Source: an uncultured Bacteroidota bacterium
Lineage (GTDB): Bacteria; Bacteroidota; Bacteroidia; Bacteroidales; WCHB1-69
Direction of reading: 5' to 3'
NCBI GenBank assembly: GCA_902774175.1
Contig: CACYHG010000007.1
Location: 1 to 61,067 of the forward strand
Length of the DNA stretch: 61,067 nucleotides
A program made the position numbers and the translations under genes. The stretch's first letter is position 1. The number at the start of each line of letters is the position of its first letter. The notes beneath the pieces are model-generated. The model was not told where the DNA came from. It made no database searches and saw nothing but the letters and a program-made list of their open reading frames with translations. Below, in pieces: positions 10,169 through 18,524 of this stretch.

Positions 10169-10831
10169 ATGAAAAGTATTATTATTAACAAGATGAAAAG
10201 TAGTAGTATTATTATGTCTTTTGTTTTTTTGTTTTCTAGCTGTATAATGTGTGATATTGGACGAAAATTTGCGAACAATAAAGGAAGCGGGCAAGATTAT
10301 TTTTATTTTAATGAAGGTAATTATAATATTGAATGCGGAGAGTGGACTTTGAATAATCGTTTCGAATATGAGGATGAAAATGATTGTAAACGTTTTACTT
10401 ATGTAATTAAAATATCATTTGATGAAAGAGATGCGGTAAAACTGAATGCATTTGAACTGAAATATTTAGACGGAACTGCTGTTGAAGTCAAATATGGGGT
10501 GGAAACTTATACTCAAATTGTCATAGATACAACACCTAATAATATTTCTCAAGACAAATATGTGGAAATATACAATAAAGACACTTTTCCAGTTAAAATA
10601 GAACATAAAAAATGGGATATTGATATAGATAGTCTTCCTATCGTCTTACGGGAATCTGGAGAAGGAAAAGCACATTGTATAAAAATATTTGCAGAAACAA
10701 TTGAGCCTTGGTACAAAATGAAAAAACTAACAGTATATTATGATTTTGAGGTTGGTGAAAAACGCTTTATAAGCAAAAAAATCAAATATAAATGGCGTGT
10801 TTATCTGGATTGTCGCCCCAAATGGTTTTAG
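10169..10831 (+). CDS. AT-rich predicted lipoprotein, unknown function
   Basis: 220 residues. The N-terminus has a basic start, a hydrophobic run (IIMSFVFLF) and a lipobox-like LFSSC ending near residue 25, so it is probably a lipid-anchored periplasmic or outer-membrane protein. The mature part is rich in beta-forming residues with repeated polar strands (FTYVIKISFDERDAVKLNAF and LTVYYDFEVGEKRF) and no catalytic motif I recognise. Base composition is far more AT-rich than the flanking genes. It is also bracketed by broken genes (IS4 relic upstream, truncated secreted protein downstream), which suggests recent acquisition. A start at the internal Met-9 is also possible. Function unknown. Confidence 0.6.
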   Translation: MKSIIINKMKSSSIIMSFVFLFSSCIMCDIGRKFANNKGSGQDYFYFNEGNYNIECGEWTLNNRFEYEDENDCKRFTYVIKISFDERDAVKLNAFELKYLDGTAVEVKYGVETYTQIVIDTTPNNISQDKYVEIYNKDTFPVKIEHKKWDIDIDSLPIVLRESGEGKAHCIKIFAETIEPWYKMKKLTVYYDFEVGEKRFISKKIKYKWRVYLDCRPKWF

Positions 10832-11022
10832 TATAATATAATGGACCCCAAAATTTGGACAACGGTCATTTATAACGTTCTCTATCTGCAAACAATGCTT
10901 TTCTCTATTTTGAAACAGGACAGCATTCTGTTTGATTGAAACTCCATAAGGGATTCCTTGCGCCTGATGATTTGTGTGATAATAGTAAAGTATTAATTCT
11001 CAAATAGTAATAATAATTTTAT

Positions 11023-11190
11023 TTGGTGGGTTATAAAGGCCAAAACGACTTGAATGGTAGCTTTGGGGATGGGGACTGGGCCTACCACAACGCCATCAGC
11101 AATGGCGGTAACAAGGCGCATCTGTGGCGCACCCTGACAAGGGATGAATGGAATTACCTGTTTTATCAGCGCAAGGAAGCCTTGTCAAAA
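11023..11190 (+). pseudogene. Fragment of a Bacteroidales secreted-protein domain
   Basis: About 55 codons read GSFGDGDWAYHNAISNGG, then HLWRTLTRDEWNYLFYQR. The WRTLTxxEWxYLF block with preceding ISNGGN is common in cell-surface proteins of Bacteroidales, normally inside proteins of several hundred residues. Here there is no upstream coding sequence (AT-rich non-coding before 11020). The frame then runs into the 3' end of the opposing CotH gene, so only a remnant survives. The 190 bp between 10832 and 11022 hold no gene; GGACCCCAAAATTTGGACAA at about 10852 resembles an IS3-family terminus but I see no transposase beside it. Confidence 0.45.
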
Positions 11191-12372
11191 TTATTTGCCG
11201 GTGTAATGGAAGCAGCTGTCCAGTTGCGGAATCCGTTTCCGCATGTAGGTCAGCATTAGGTTTACCTCCTGGGTGTAGGTGCTGTCGTCGTAATAGTTGT
11301 CAGAATTCCATGGCCACTTTTCAGCATTGCGCACCACTGCCTTTTCAATGGCCCTGTTTTCCGATTCAACCATTTTCTGAAAACAGGGGACGGAAAAGAG
11401 TCCGTTGTCGCGCAATTCACGCCAGCGGTCAGCCAGTTTCCGGTCGTACTGCAGGGAGGGAATCTGGTTCAGACGCCTCAAAAGCACACAGCGGTCGCAG
11501 TCAATGATCCTTTCGAGCATGTTCATTTCATTGTCACCGTCGCGGCCGAAGCTGTGGTCATAGTCCCATGGGGCGATGCGGAACGGTTCTGAGGATGAAA
11601 TCTTGTATAAAAAGAAATTCTTCATCAGTCCGTCCTCGTTGTTGGTCAGCAGAAGCAGCAGGTGCCAGTCCGTCACATTATCCAAATCGATCCAGCGGCC
11701 AATCTCCTTTGCGAAAACCGTGTCCGGTGAATCAAACAGGAGGTGCATGAACTGTTCGATATATTCCGTCTTGTCCTCCTCGGTGATTTTAGGATAGGTC
11801 TGCTGGTAATAGTTGTCCGAATCCTGCGGCACAATCCTCTTTTCGCCCCAAAACAGCGGCGGATCCTTGAAAATCATGCTCATGGAATCATGCTTGTCCA
11901 CACCCAGACGCTTTGCGTCCAGCTTTTCCATAAGCACGTACAGCCCTTCATAGTTGTCGTTGAGGTATAGCTGCAGATAGCGGCATTCGGCAGCCTTGTT
12001 CCGCTCCGGACGCATTTTGCGGAAAAGGTCATAGCTGATCTTGTGCCGCATCATTGTCTTGTCAATGTAATTTGCATTCAGTATGAAGGTTTTGGCGGCC
12101 TTGAGCCCCTCCAACGGATAGCTCTCTTCAAGTTTCAGTGTGAAGGAGTGCTTGTCGTACCGGCTGGAGATTCCGCCTCTGAATTTTATTTTCCCGTACA
12201 GGGTGTCTTTTCCAGTAATTACGGTGCATGGCGTTTTTTTATGCCAGAAGACACTGTCAAAGTATATGCGGATGTCCGGAACCGTCTCCGTCTTTTTGTG
12301 ATGGCACGAACTGAACCACCCCACACATGCGGTGGCTGATACCAATATAATTACAAATAATCTTTTATTCAT
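11191..12372 (-). CDS. CotH-kinase-like lipoprotein
   Basis: 393 residues from the ATG at 12372, followed by MNKRLFVIILVSATACVGWF and the lipobox-like FSSC, so predicted as a lipoprotein. The middle and C-terminal part carry CotH hallmarks: GKIKFRGGISSRYDKHSFTL near residue 65, FILNANYIDKTMMRHKISY, YLNDNYEGLYVLMEKLD, and FRIAPWDYDHSFG near 260. The last is the conserved D-x-D of the kinase-like fold. CotH-family proteins in other bacteria are atypical protein kinases or spore-coat proteins; in Bacteroidota they are mostly uncharacterised surface proteins. Its start overlaps the mfd stop by 8 bp, so it is translationally coupled to mfd. A longer reading up to 12447 would lie wholly inside mfd and is rejected. 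Confidence 0.8.
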   Translation of the reverse strand: MNKRLFVIILVSATACVGWFSSCHHKKTETVPDIRIYFDSVFWHKKTPCTVITGKDTLYGKIKFRGGISSRYDKHSFTLKLEESYPLEGLKAAKTFILNANYIDKTMMRHKISYDLFRKMRPERNKAAECRYLQLYLNDNYEGLYVLMEKLDAKRLGVDKHDSMSMIFKDPPLFWGEKRIVPQDSDNYYQQTYPKITEEDKTEYIEQFMHLLFDSPDTVFAKEIGRWIDLDNVTDWHLLLLLTNNEDGLMKNFFLYKISSSEPFRIAPWDYDHSFGRDGDNEMNMLERIIDCDRCVLLRRLNQIPSLQYDRKLADRWRELRDNGLFSVPCFQKMVESENRAIEKAVVRNAEKWPWNSDNYYDDSTYTQEVNLMLTYMRKRIPQLDSCFHYTGK

Positions 12373-15300
12373 GGTCATTTGGATTTGTTGCAGTAGTTTC
12401 CTTGGGTTGTTGCAGCGGCTGCAGGAGCAACATCGCGTCCGCCACACTGTGGGCGCCGCCGAAGGTCAGGCTAAGCTTGCCAGGCTCCTCCTTCATGTAG
12501 CAGTCGGAGGGATGCCGCTGCATGTATTCCAGAATATAATGGAACTGTGCGCTGTCGTAGTAGGGGGACTGCTCGTCCCTGACAAAATAGGCGATAAGCC
12601 GCTTCTGTTTGAGCATCACCTTTTCAAATCCCAAGTCACGGGCGAGCCAGCGCAGCTTGAGGCTGTGGAACAGCTCCTCGGTCTCGGGCGGGATCGGGCC
12701 GAAACGGTCGGTCATTCTCTCCTTGAACCTCCGGATGGCCTCGTCGGAGGTGAGTGTGTTTATCTCCTTGTAGAGCATCATCCGCTCGTTGCTGTTTGAG
12801 ACGTAGCTGTCGGGAATCAGTATTTCAAGGTCGGTTTCGAGCGTGCAGTCGCGGACATACTGCCGCTGCTCGTGCACGTCTGTCTCCGGGTTGCTGTTGT
12901 GCAGCTCGTACAGCGCCTCCTCCAGAATCTTCTGGTACATCTCGTATCCGATTTCCGAAATGAATCCGCTCTGCTCCGCGCCCAAAAGGTTGCCCGCGCC
13001 ACGGATATCAAGGTCGCGCATGGCAATCTGGAACCCGCTGCCGATGTCGGAGAACTCCTCGATGGCCTGCAGCCGCTTCCGGCTGTTTTCCGCCAGGGTG
13101 TGCAGGGGAGGGCATAGCAGGTAGCAGAAGGCCTTCTTGTTTTTCCGCCCCACGCGGCCACGCAGCTGGTGCAGGTCGCTCAGCCCGTAGTTCTGCGCCT
13201 CGTCGATGAAGATGGTGTTGGCGTTGGGGATGTCAAGCCCCGATTCGATGATGGTGGTGCATACCAGGATGTCGTACATGCCGTCGATGAAGTCGAGCAT
13301 GATCTTCTCCAGCTGGTTGCCCTCCATCTGCCCGTGGGCGACGGCGATGCTGTTTTCAGGGAACATCGCCTGGATTTTCCCTGCGATTTCGTAGAGGTCG
13401 TTAACGCGGTTGTGCACGAAAAAGACCTGTCCACCGCGGGTTATCTCCTGGGAAATCCCCTCCTTGATGAATTCAAGGTCGAAGGTGTGCAGCTCGGTCT
13501 GGATAGGGTAGCGGTTCAGCGGCGGCGTGCGCATGATTGAGATGTCGCGCGCGCCCATGAGCGAGAACTGCAGCGTGCGCGGGATGGGGGTGGCGGTCAT
13601 GGTGAGCGTATCCACATTGACCTTCAGCGAGCGCAGCTTCTCTTTGGCCTCCACACCGAACTTCTGCTCCTCGTCAATTATGAGGAGACCAAGATCCTTG
13701 AACTCCACATCCTTGCCCAATATCCGATGCGTGCCGACCAGTATGTCTGCCTTGCCCTCCTTAAGCTCTTCCAGAATCTCCTTCCTTTTTTTCAGGGGGG
13801 TGAAGCGGTTCAGATATACAATGCGGCAGGGGAAATGCTCCAGCCGTTCGCTGAAGCTGTGGAAATGCTGTAGCGCCAGCACGGTGGTAGGCACCAGCAC
13901 CGCCACCTGCTTGCTGTCGCACACCGCCTTGAAGGCGGCACGGATGGCCACCTCAGTCTTGCCGAAACCCACGTCGCCGCAGATGAGCCGGTCCATGGGG
14001 AATCCGGCCTCCATGTCCTGCTTCACCTCCTGCGTGGCCTTCAGCTGGTCGGGCGTGTCCTCGTAGATGAAGGAGGCCTCCAGCTCCTCCTGCAGATATG
14101 AGTCCTGCGAAAAGGCGAAGCCCTCCGACGATTTGCGCTCGGCATAGAGGCGGGTCAGGTCGATGACCATCTCCTTGACCTTCTCCTTTGTCCGCTCCTT
14201 TATCTTGTTCCACTGGTTTCCGCCAAGGCGCGACAGGGTCGGCTCCATGCCGTCCTTGCCGCTGTATTTGGCAATCTTGTTCAGGGCGTGTATGCTGATG
14301 TACAGAACGTCGTTGTTCCTGTATATGATTTTGATCGCCTCCTGTACGCGTCCGTTGTTGTCGATCTTCTCCAGCCCGGCGAACCGTCCGATGCCGTAGT
14401 TTATGTGGGTGACGTAGTCGCCAACCTGCAGCTCGTTCAAATCCTGCAGGCGGCGCGTATCTTTGTCCTTAAAACGGTCCTCGATGCGGTAGCGGTGGTA
14501 GCGGTTGAACACCTGATGGTCGGTGTAGAAGGCGATGCCGCTGTCGCTGTCGGTGAAACCTTCGTGCAGCGAGTAGTCCGTCATCTCCACCAGCTGCTGT
14601 TCCCAGCGGTCCTTCTCCTCGTCCGTGAACTGCCGGTATTTCGGGTGGCTGTGCAGTATTTCGCCCAGAATGTTGCGGATGCGCTTGCGCTGGTTGGCGT
14701 TGTCGGAGCCGAAAATGTTGCGGATTCCCTTTTCGTAGTGCGAGACCCACTGCTCGATCAGCAGTTCGAAGCTGTTGTTGAAGCTCTCCTGCGGCCTGGT
14801 GTGGAACTCGACGGTGACAGGGGTCCCCTTCGGCTTTCCGCCGTTATAGCCCACCTGTGGGAATGAGAGCATCTCCCGTTGCAGGGTGGGGCGGTCCATG
14901 AACCGTTCCAGATATTCCTCCGTTTCCAGTTCCGGATATTGGAGCCGGTTCTCCTCCACGCGGCTCAGGAATCCCTCCCAGTCGTCCAGCCAGAGCGAGG
15001 TGGTTTCCGGCTTGAGCAGCGAGAGCAGGCTGACCTGTTGCAGCCCCTTTTCCTGACGTGTCGGCTTTGGCATAAGCCGCATCTCCTCCACAGTGTTGAT
15101 GGAGGCCTGTGTGCGGATGTCGAACTGCCTTATGGAGTTGATGCTGTCGCCGTCAAACACAATGCGGTACGGATGTTCGTCCAGGTAGGAATATACATCG
15201 ATGATGCCGCCGCGCACGGCAAAATCGCCTGGCTGGCTCACATAGTCGCTGTACTCGAAATCGGCGCGGGAGAGGAATTCGGTGATGTCGTCCATCGAGA

Positions 15301-15766
15301 CGGTCTCGCCGGTGCGGAGCGAAAAGCTCTCATCCTCCATCCCTTTCGGGGAAACCAGTTTCTCGCACACCGCCTCAGGGTAGGAGACTATGATTCTTGC
15401 TGTCGGAAGCATTGCCGCCGTCTGGCTGCGCATCAGCAGCCGGTAGCTGTCGGTGTCGTTGCCGTCCGCATGCTTCCGGTAGGAGGAGGGGAGGAAGAAG
15501 ACCTTCTTGTCGCGGCTGTCCTTCTCCTCCTCCTGAAACAGTATCTCCAGGTCATGATAGAGGAATGCGGCCTTCTCCATGTCGCCCGAAAGCACAAGAA
15601 ACTGCAGATTGCTGTCCGCCTCTGCGCACCCTTTCAGAAAAACTGCCGCCGCACTGCCGCACAATCCCTTCAGCCGGATGCGCGCATCAGCCTGCCGAAG
15701 CATCCGGACCGTGTCGTCACATTGCTGTTTGCCAGCGTGTAATGGAATGAATCCTGTCTCCTTCAT
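12365..15766 (-). CDS. mfd: Transcription-repair coupling factor
   Basis: 1,133 residues, the usual Mfd length, starting MKETGFIPLHAG at 15766. Order of domains: UvrB-like N-terminal module with GDFAVRGGIIDVY (about 195-210); RNA-polymerase interaction (CarD/RID) domain LQVGDYVTHINYGIGRFAG near 445; RecG-like helicase with Walker A GDVGFGKTE (about 594) and Walker B IIDEEQKFG (about 695); the helicase C motifs AHGQMEGNQLE and QLRGRVGR; and the C-terminal TRCF domain. It dislodges stalled RNA polymerase and recruits UvrA. The open frame extends upstream to 16039, but that part is IS4 relic and overlaps the divergent ATPase gene, so the Met at 15766 is preferred. Confidence 0.97.
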   Translation of the reverse strand: MKETGFIPLHAGKQQCDDTVRMLRQADARIRLKGLCGSAAAVFLKGCAEADSNLQFLVLSGDMEKAAFLYHDLEILFQEEEKDSRDKKVFFLPSSYRKHADGNDTDSYRLLMRSQTAAMLPTARIIVSYPEAVCEKLVSPKGMEDESFSLRTGETVSMDDITEFLSRADFEYSDYVSQPGDFAVRGGIIDVYSYLDEHPYRIVFDGDSINSIRQFDIRTQASINTVEEMRLMPKPTRQEKGLQQVSLLSLLKPETTSLWLDDWEGFLSRVEENRLQYPELETEEYLERFMDRPTLQREMLSFPQVGYNGGKPKGTPVTVEFHTRPQESFNNSFELLIEQWVSHYEKGIRNIFGSDNANQRKRIRNILGEILHSHPKYRQFTDEEKDRWEQQLVEMTDYSLHEGFTDSDSGIAFYTDHQVFNRYHRYRIEDRFKDKDTRRLQDLNELQVGDYVTHINYGIGRFAGLEKIDNNGRVQEAIKIIYRNNDVLYISIHALNKIAKYSGKDGMEPTLSRLGGNQWNKIKERTKEKVKEMVIDLTRLYAERKSSEGFAFSQDSYLQEELEASFIYEDTPDQLKATQEVKQDMEAGFPMDRLICGDVGFGKTEVAIRAAFKAVCDSKQVAVLVPTTVLALQHFHSFSERLEHFPCRIVYLNRFTPLKKRKEILEELKEGKADILVGTHRILGKDVEFKDLGLLIIDEEQKFGVEAKEKLRSLKVNVDTLTMTATPIPRTLQFSLMGARDISIMRTPPLNRYPIQTELHTFDLEFIKEGISQEITRGGQVFFVHNRVNDLYEIAGKIQAMFPENSIAVAHGQMEGNQLEKIMLDFIDGMYDILVCTTIIESGLDIPNANTIFIDEAQNYGLSDLHQLRGRVGRKNKKAFCYLLCPPLHTLAENSRKRLQAIEEFSDIGSGFQIAMRDLDIRGAGNLLGAEQSGFISEIGYEMYQKILEEALYELHNSNPETDVHEQRQYVRDCTLETDLEILIPDSYVSNSNERMMLYKEINTLTSDEAIRRFKERMTDRFGPIPPETEELFHSLKLRWLARDLGFEKVMLKQKRLIAYFVRDEQSPYYDSAQFHYILEYMQRHPSDCYMKEEPGKLSLTFGGAHSVADAMLLLQPLQQPKETTATNPNDHE

Positions 15767-15830
15767 GGTATGTTTTCCGTCTGAAAATTCCGGCTGCAAA
15801 GGTACCAAAAAAGGGAATGATGTGCGCGCA

Positions 15831-15890
15831 GGTTGATGTTTTTTTCCGAAGAAACCGGCTGACGTGTTTGAAAATTGATTATTTTTGCCA
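15831..15890. repeat. IS4 relic duplicated from the 9.9 kb region
   Basis: About 60 bp here (TTGATGTTTTTTTCCGAAGA through GATTATTTTTGC) match 9878-9932 with only a few differences. On the minus strand both read as the start of the IS4-type transposase (NNQFS-T-AGFFGK). This copy lies between mfd and the divergent ATPase gene. Its edge contributes TATTTTTG at 15880, a possible -7 element for that gene. Confidence 0.6.
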
Positions 15891-15935
15891 AATCTAAAGT
15901 ATAACTTTATTTTTGTCCAATATATATACAATATT

Positions 15936-17078
15936 ATGTATAACAGAATATTAGCGAAAGAAGTTCTGCGATTGACGGAATATTTTAGGGTCATTACCAT
16001 TACAGGACCTCGCCAATCTGGAAAAACAACCTTGTGCAAAATGGTTTTTCCCGACTACGACTACATCAATTTGGAAGATGAAACCACTGTGAGCGAGTTG
16101 GAGCTAAACAAAAAGGAATTCCTTGTCAATCACAGGAAGGGGCTGGTGATTGATGAAGTGCAAAAGATGCCGGAGATACTTTCGGCCATTCAGATTGTGG
16201 TGGACGAGCATCCGGATGCCGCATTTGTGATTACAGGCAGCAATAATCTGCTGTTGATGCAGCGTGTTTCGCAGTCTCTCGCCGGACGTACTGCCGTTTT
16301 GACGTTGCTTCCTTTTTCCATCGCCGAACTGACTGAGGAGAACAAGTCAGTGGGGTTGTATAATATTATGCTTAACGGATTTTATCCGGCGGTATGGGCC
16401 AAAAATACGCCGCCTCAAGATGTTTACCGCCAATATTTCTCCACTTATATGCAGCGGGATGTACGCCAGGTGATGAACATCCGCCATCTTTCCGAGTTCA
16501 GGCGCTTTATTGTGATATGTGCTTCACGTATCGGTACGGAATTTAATGCCCAAGGGATTTCAAACGAGCTCGGTGTGTCCATCCCCACCATTCAGGAGTG
16601 GATGAACGTGTTGGAGGCTTCGTATGTGGCTTTCCGTCTGCCTCCTTTTTTCAGGAATATTGGGAAACGGCTGGTCAAGACCCCTAAAATCTACTTTTAC
16701 GATGTGGGGCTGGTCTGCTACCTGTTGGGGATTCACACATCGCAACAATTGGAAACCCATCCGTTAAGAGGCTCCATATTTGAGAATATGGTGGTGTGTG
16801 AATTTCTCAAACGCCAATATAACAATGGATTGGACAATAACCTCTTTTTCTTCCGCGACAGAAGCCAGCATGAGGTGGATCTGGTTCAGGAGGATGGGAT
16901 GCGGTTGTGCGCATACGAAATCAAGCTGTCGTCAAGCATTCATCCCGATTTCTACAATAACCTCAAATATTTCCGTTCTCTTTTCCCCAACGACACGGTT
17001 TCCACGCAGGTAATCAATACAGGAGCAGAGGAGAATTCCAGTGAAGAGACAGGACACAGGTGCTATTTGAATGTGTAG
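15936..17078 (+). CDS. AAA_14 / DUF4143 ATPase
   Basis: 380 residues from ATG 15936 (MYNRILAKEVLRL). The start is fixed by alignment with the paralogue at 42561, which begins MINRIIQKELLRL. Walker A is GPRQSGKTTLCK (about 24-35), Walker B is GLVIDEVQKMPE, and sensor ITGSNNLLL follows. The C-terminal DUF4143 part contains RDRSQHEVDLVQEDG and CAYEIKLS, an E-V-D...E-I-K arrangement like a PD-(D/E)XK nuclease core. A winged-helix segment (SNELGVSIPTIQEWMNVLE) lies between. Family members are widespread stand-alone ATPases of unknown role in bacteria and archaea. TATTTTTG at 15880 and at 15908 are candidate -7 elements. It forms the left edge of the defence-like island. Confidence 0.85.
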   Translation: MYNRILAKEVLRLTEYFRVITITGPRQSGKTTLCKMVFPDYDYINLEDETTVSELELNKKEFLVNHRKGLVIDEVQKMPEILSAIQIVVDEHPDAAFVITGSNNLLLMQRVSQSLAGRTAVLTLLPFSIAELTEENKSVGLYNIMLNGFYPAVWAKNTPPQDVYRQYFSTYMQRDVRQVMNIRHLSEFRRFIVICASRIGTEFNAQGISNELGVSIPTIQEWMNVLEASYVAFRLPPFFRNIGKRLVKTPKIYFYDVGLVCYLLGIHTSQQLETHPLRGSIFENMVVCEFLKRQYNNGLDNNLFFFRDRSQHEVDLVQEDGMRLCAYEIKLSSSIHPDFYNNLKYFRSLFPNDTVSTQVINTGAEENSSEETGHRCYLNV

Positions 17079-17105
17079 GAGGGAATGCACGGCCGTGCGT
17101 ATCTG

Positions 17106-17585
17106 CTATGCCGCCCTTTGGCATACCTGCGAGGTGATCTGGAACTTATAAAAGTTCCGGAGGTGCAGCAGGCAGTATGCTAGCCAGACGATTACTATGA
17201 CGGCAACAACCATTGAAAAAATATCTATGGGGATATAGCGCGGATGGAAAGTCAAATAGATTAAATCAAATATTATTTGCAGCAAAATGGCTGCAAATAC
17301 CAACAGCTGGCACCATGTGTCCCTATCCTTATAGATTACCGTCATGTCCCCATGGATGTCGATTTCCTTTTTTGCCTGGAATATGAATTTTTTTATGAGG
17401 ATTGTGTGTTTCCCTTCGGTAACTTCTGTGGAAAAACCTGTTTCCCACCCGCCATATTTGTAGATCAGTTTCCCATCCAAATAGATGGGCTGTGAGAACA
17501 CATGGCTTTTCCATGATTCCCTCCGGATATGCAAAGTGAACCTTTTGCCTGTTGTTGCACTGTCATTGCCTGATATTGTGTCCAT
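17106..17585 (-). CDS. Small membrane protein, unknown function
   Basis: 159 residues from the ATG at 17585 (MDTISGNDSATTGKRFTLHI). An N-terminal soluble beta-rich part (about 1-85) is followed by two hydrophobic segments (LLVFAAILLQIIFDLIYLTF and IFSMVVAVIVIVWLAYCLLH) and a short basic tail, so it is probably an inner-membrane protein with both termini on one side. A longer start at 17678 is possible, but it would begin upstream of the -7 element on this strand (TATTTTTG, plus-strand 17600-17607). I do not recognise the family. Its stop codon lies inside an operator-like inverted repeat (17107-17125). Confidence 0.6.
   Translation of the reverse strand: MDTISGNDSATTGKRFTLHIRRESWKSHVFSQPIYLDGKLIYKYGGWETGFSTEVTEGKHTILIKKFIFQAKKEIDIHGDMTVIYKDRDTWCQLLVFAAILLQIIFDLIYLTFHPRYIPIDIFSMVVAVIVIVWLAYCLLHLRNFYKFQITSQVCQRAA
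17107..17125. promoter_or_regulatory. Orphan operator-like inverted repeat TATGCC-N7-GGCATA
   Basis: Perfect 6-bp arms with a 7-bp spacer, the same geometry as the operator of the WYL gene. It lacks the TAnnTTTG that follows the other copies 28 bp downstream. It sits at the 3' end of the opposing small membrane protein gene, next to a GCACGGCCGTGC palindrome (17087-17098) of the kind found in the REP at 38520. Confidence 0.45.
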
Positions 17586-17660
17586 AGTGAAATTTTTTGC
17601 AAAAATAATCAAAAAAGCAATGTGGAACGTGGATTTTTGCACGGAAAAACCTAACGACAT

Positions 17661-17696
17661 TATGCCGTACTTTTTCATAGCCGTGTGCTAATTTTG
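17661..17696 (+). promoter_or_regulatory. Operator-promoter A (Fic gene)
   Basis: TATGCCGTACTTTTTCATA (17661-17679) with TAATTTTG at 17689-17696, 28 bp from operator start to the -7 element. The left half-site TATGCC is perfect; the right half is degenerate (TCATA for GGCATA). It reads toward the Fic gene at 17772. A second TAATTTTG at 17737-17744 could give another start for the same gene. Confidence 0.7.
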
Positions 17697-17771
17697 CAAA
17701 AAACAAAGCGATGGAATATTGTGTTCAGTTTTTGATTAATTTTGCAGTTATAAACTTAAAAATGAAATAAT

Positions 17772-18371
17772 ATGAAAATTTCTGATGACCAGATTGTTAT
17801 CTACAAGTTCGAATACGGGAAGACCGCCATTGACGTGCGGTTGGAGAATGAGAGTGATGCCCTTTTCAATGTAGTGGCTGATTACAGCCACGCGCTCGAA
17901 GCCCTCGACGACTACGATTACCAGCGGATTTCCATCAACAAAACCACTAAGGAGGAGCCTTTCCATGCCACCTACGAAAATGCCATGGAGACCATACAAA
18001 AGCTGAAATCCCGTTTGGGCGGGAGCATGCTCTTCGGCAACGAAAAGGACGAGTCGTTCAAAAGCAGTATCGGGCAGATTTACCAGACCTTTGACGGTCG
18101 GGAACTGTATCCTTCAGTGGAGGAGAAGGCCGCCATGCTCCTATATCTGGTGGTGAAGAACCATTCCTTTTCGGACGGCAACAAGCGAATCGCCGCCACG
18201 CTGTTCCTTTGGTTCATGAACAACAACCGAATTCTCTACTGTCCGGACGGCAGCAAACGCATTGCGGACAGCACCTTGGTCGCCATCACGCTGATGATTG
18301 CGGTCAGCCGCCCGGAGGAGATGGATACGATGGTCAAGGTGGTGGTGAATCTGATAAACGGAGTGGATTGA
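17772..18371 (+). CDS. Fic/DOC-family protein derived from a RhuM-Fic fusion
   Basis: 199 residues. The Fic core HSFSDGNKRIAA (131-142) has the catalytic His, the acidic D/E-G-N phosphate loop and the Arg of HxFx(D/E)GNxxR, so AMP- or phospho-transferase chemistry is plausible. Residues 7-27 (IVIYKFEYGKTAIDVRLENE) match the opening of the RhuM 'virulence' domain that normally precedes this Fic type in Bacteroidales proteins of about 330 residues. The rest of RhuM (WLTQ... helix-turn-helix) is missing, and the sequence jumps in frame to the linker YSHALEALDDYDYQR. It appears to be an in-frame internal deletion that left an intact Fic domain. It is transcribed from operator-promoter A, so it is a candidate effector of the WYL regulon. 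Confidence 0.8.
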   Translation: MKISDDQIVIYKFEYGKTAIDVRLENESDALFNVVADYSHALEALDDYDYQRISINKTTKEEPFHATYENAMETIQKLKSRLGGSMLFGNEKDESFKSSIGQIYQTFDGRELYPSVEEKAAMLLYLVVKNHSFSDGNKRIAATLFLWFMNNNRILYCPDGSKRIADSTLVAITLMIAVSRPEEMDTMVKVVVNLINGVD

Positions 18372-18391
18372 GAAGCAATATGTTGTCTCAT

Positions 18392-18427
18392 TATGCCGTA
18401 GTTTTTCATAGCCGTGTGCTAATTTTG
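18392..18427 (+). promoter_or_regulatory. Operator-promoter B (45-aa ORF)
   Basis: TATGCCGTAGTTTTTCATA (18392-18410) and TAATTTTG at 18420-18427, spacing 28. From operator through -7 it is almost letter-for-letter the same as copy A (18 of 19 operator bases). It lies just after the Fic stop and drives a short transcript with a leader of about 95 nt that ends at the terminator at 18675. Confidence 0.7.
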
Positions 18428-18524
18428 CAGCAACTTTTAATACCAGCGCGGCAGCCGAAAAGCGTTTAACAGAGTAGGCGTTATTTTCAAAAAGTTGCGC
18501 CCGACACGTATCAGGGAAGGAATT

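Noticed and set aside
10852..10872. IS3-family terminal inverted repeat
   Set aside because: The sequence resembles such ends, but no partner end or transposase could be found, so it is not called as an element.
15767..16039. Longer N-terminus for Mfd
   Set aside because: The extra 91 codons encode IS4 transposase relic and antisense of the divergent ATPase; Mfd similarity begins at the Met at 15766.
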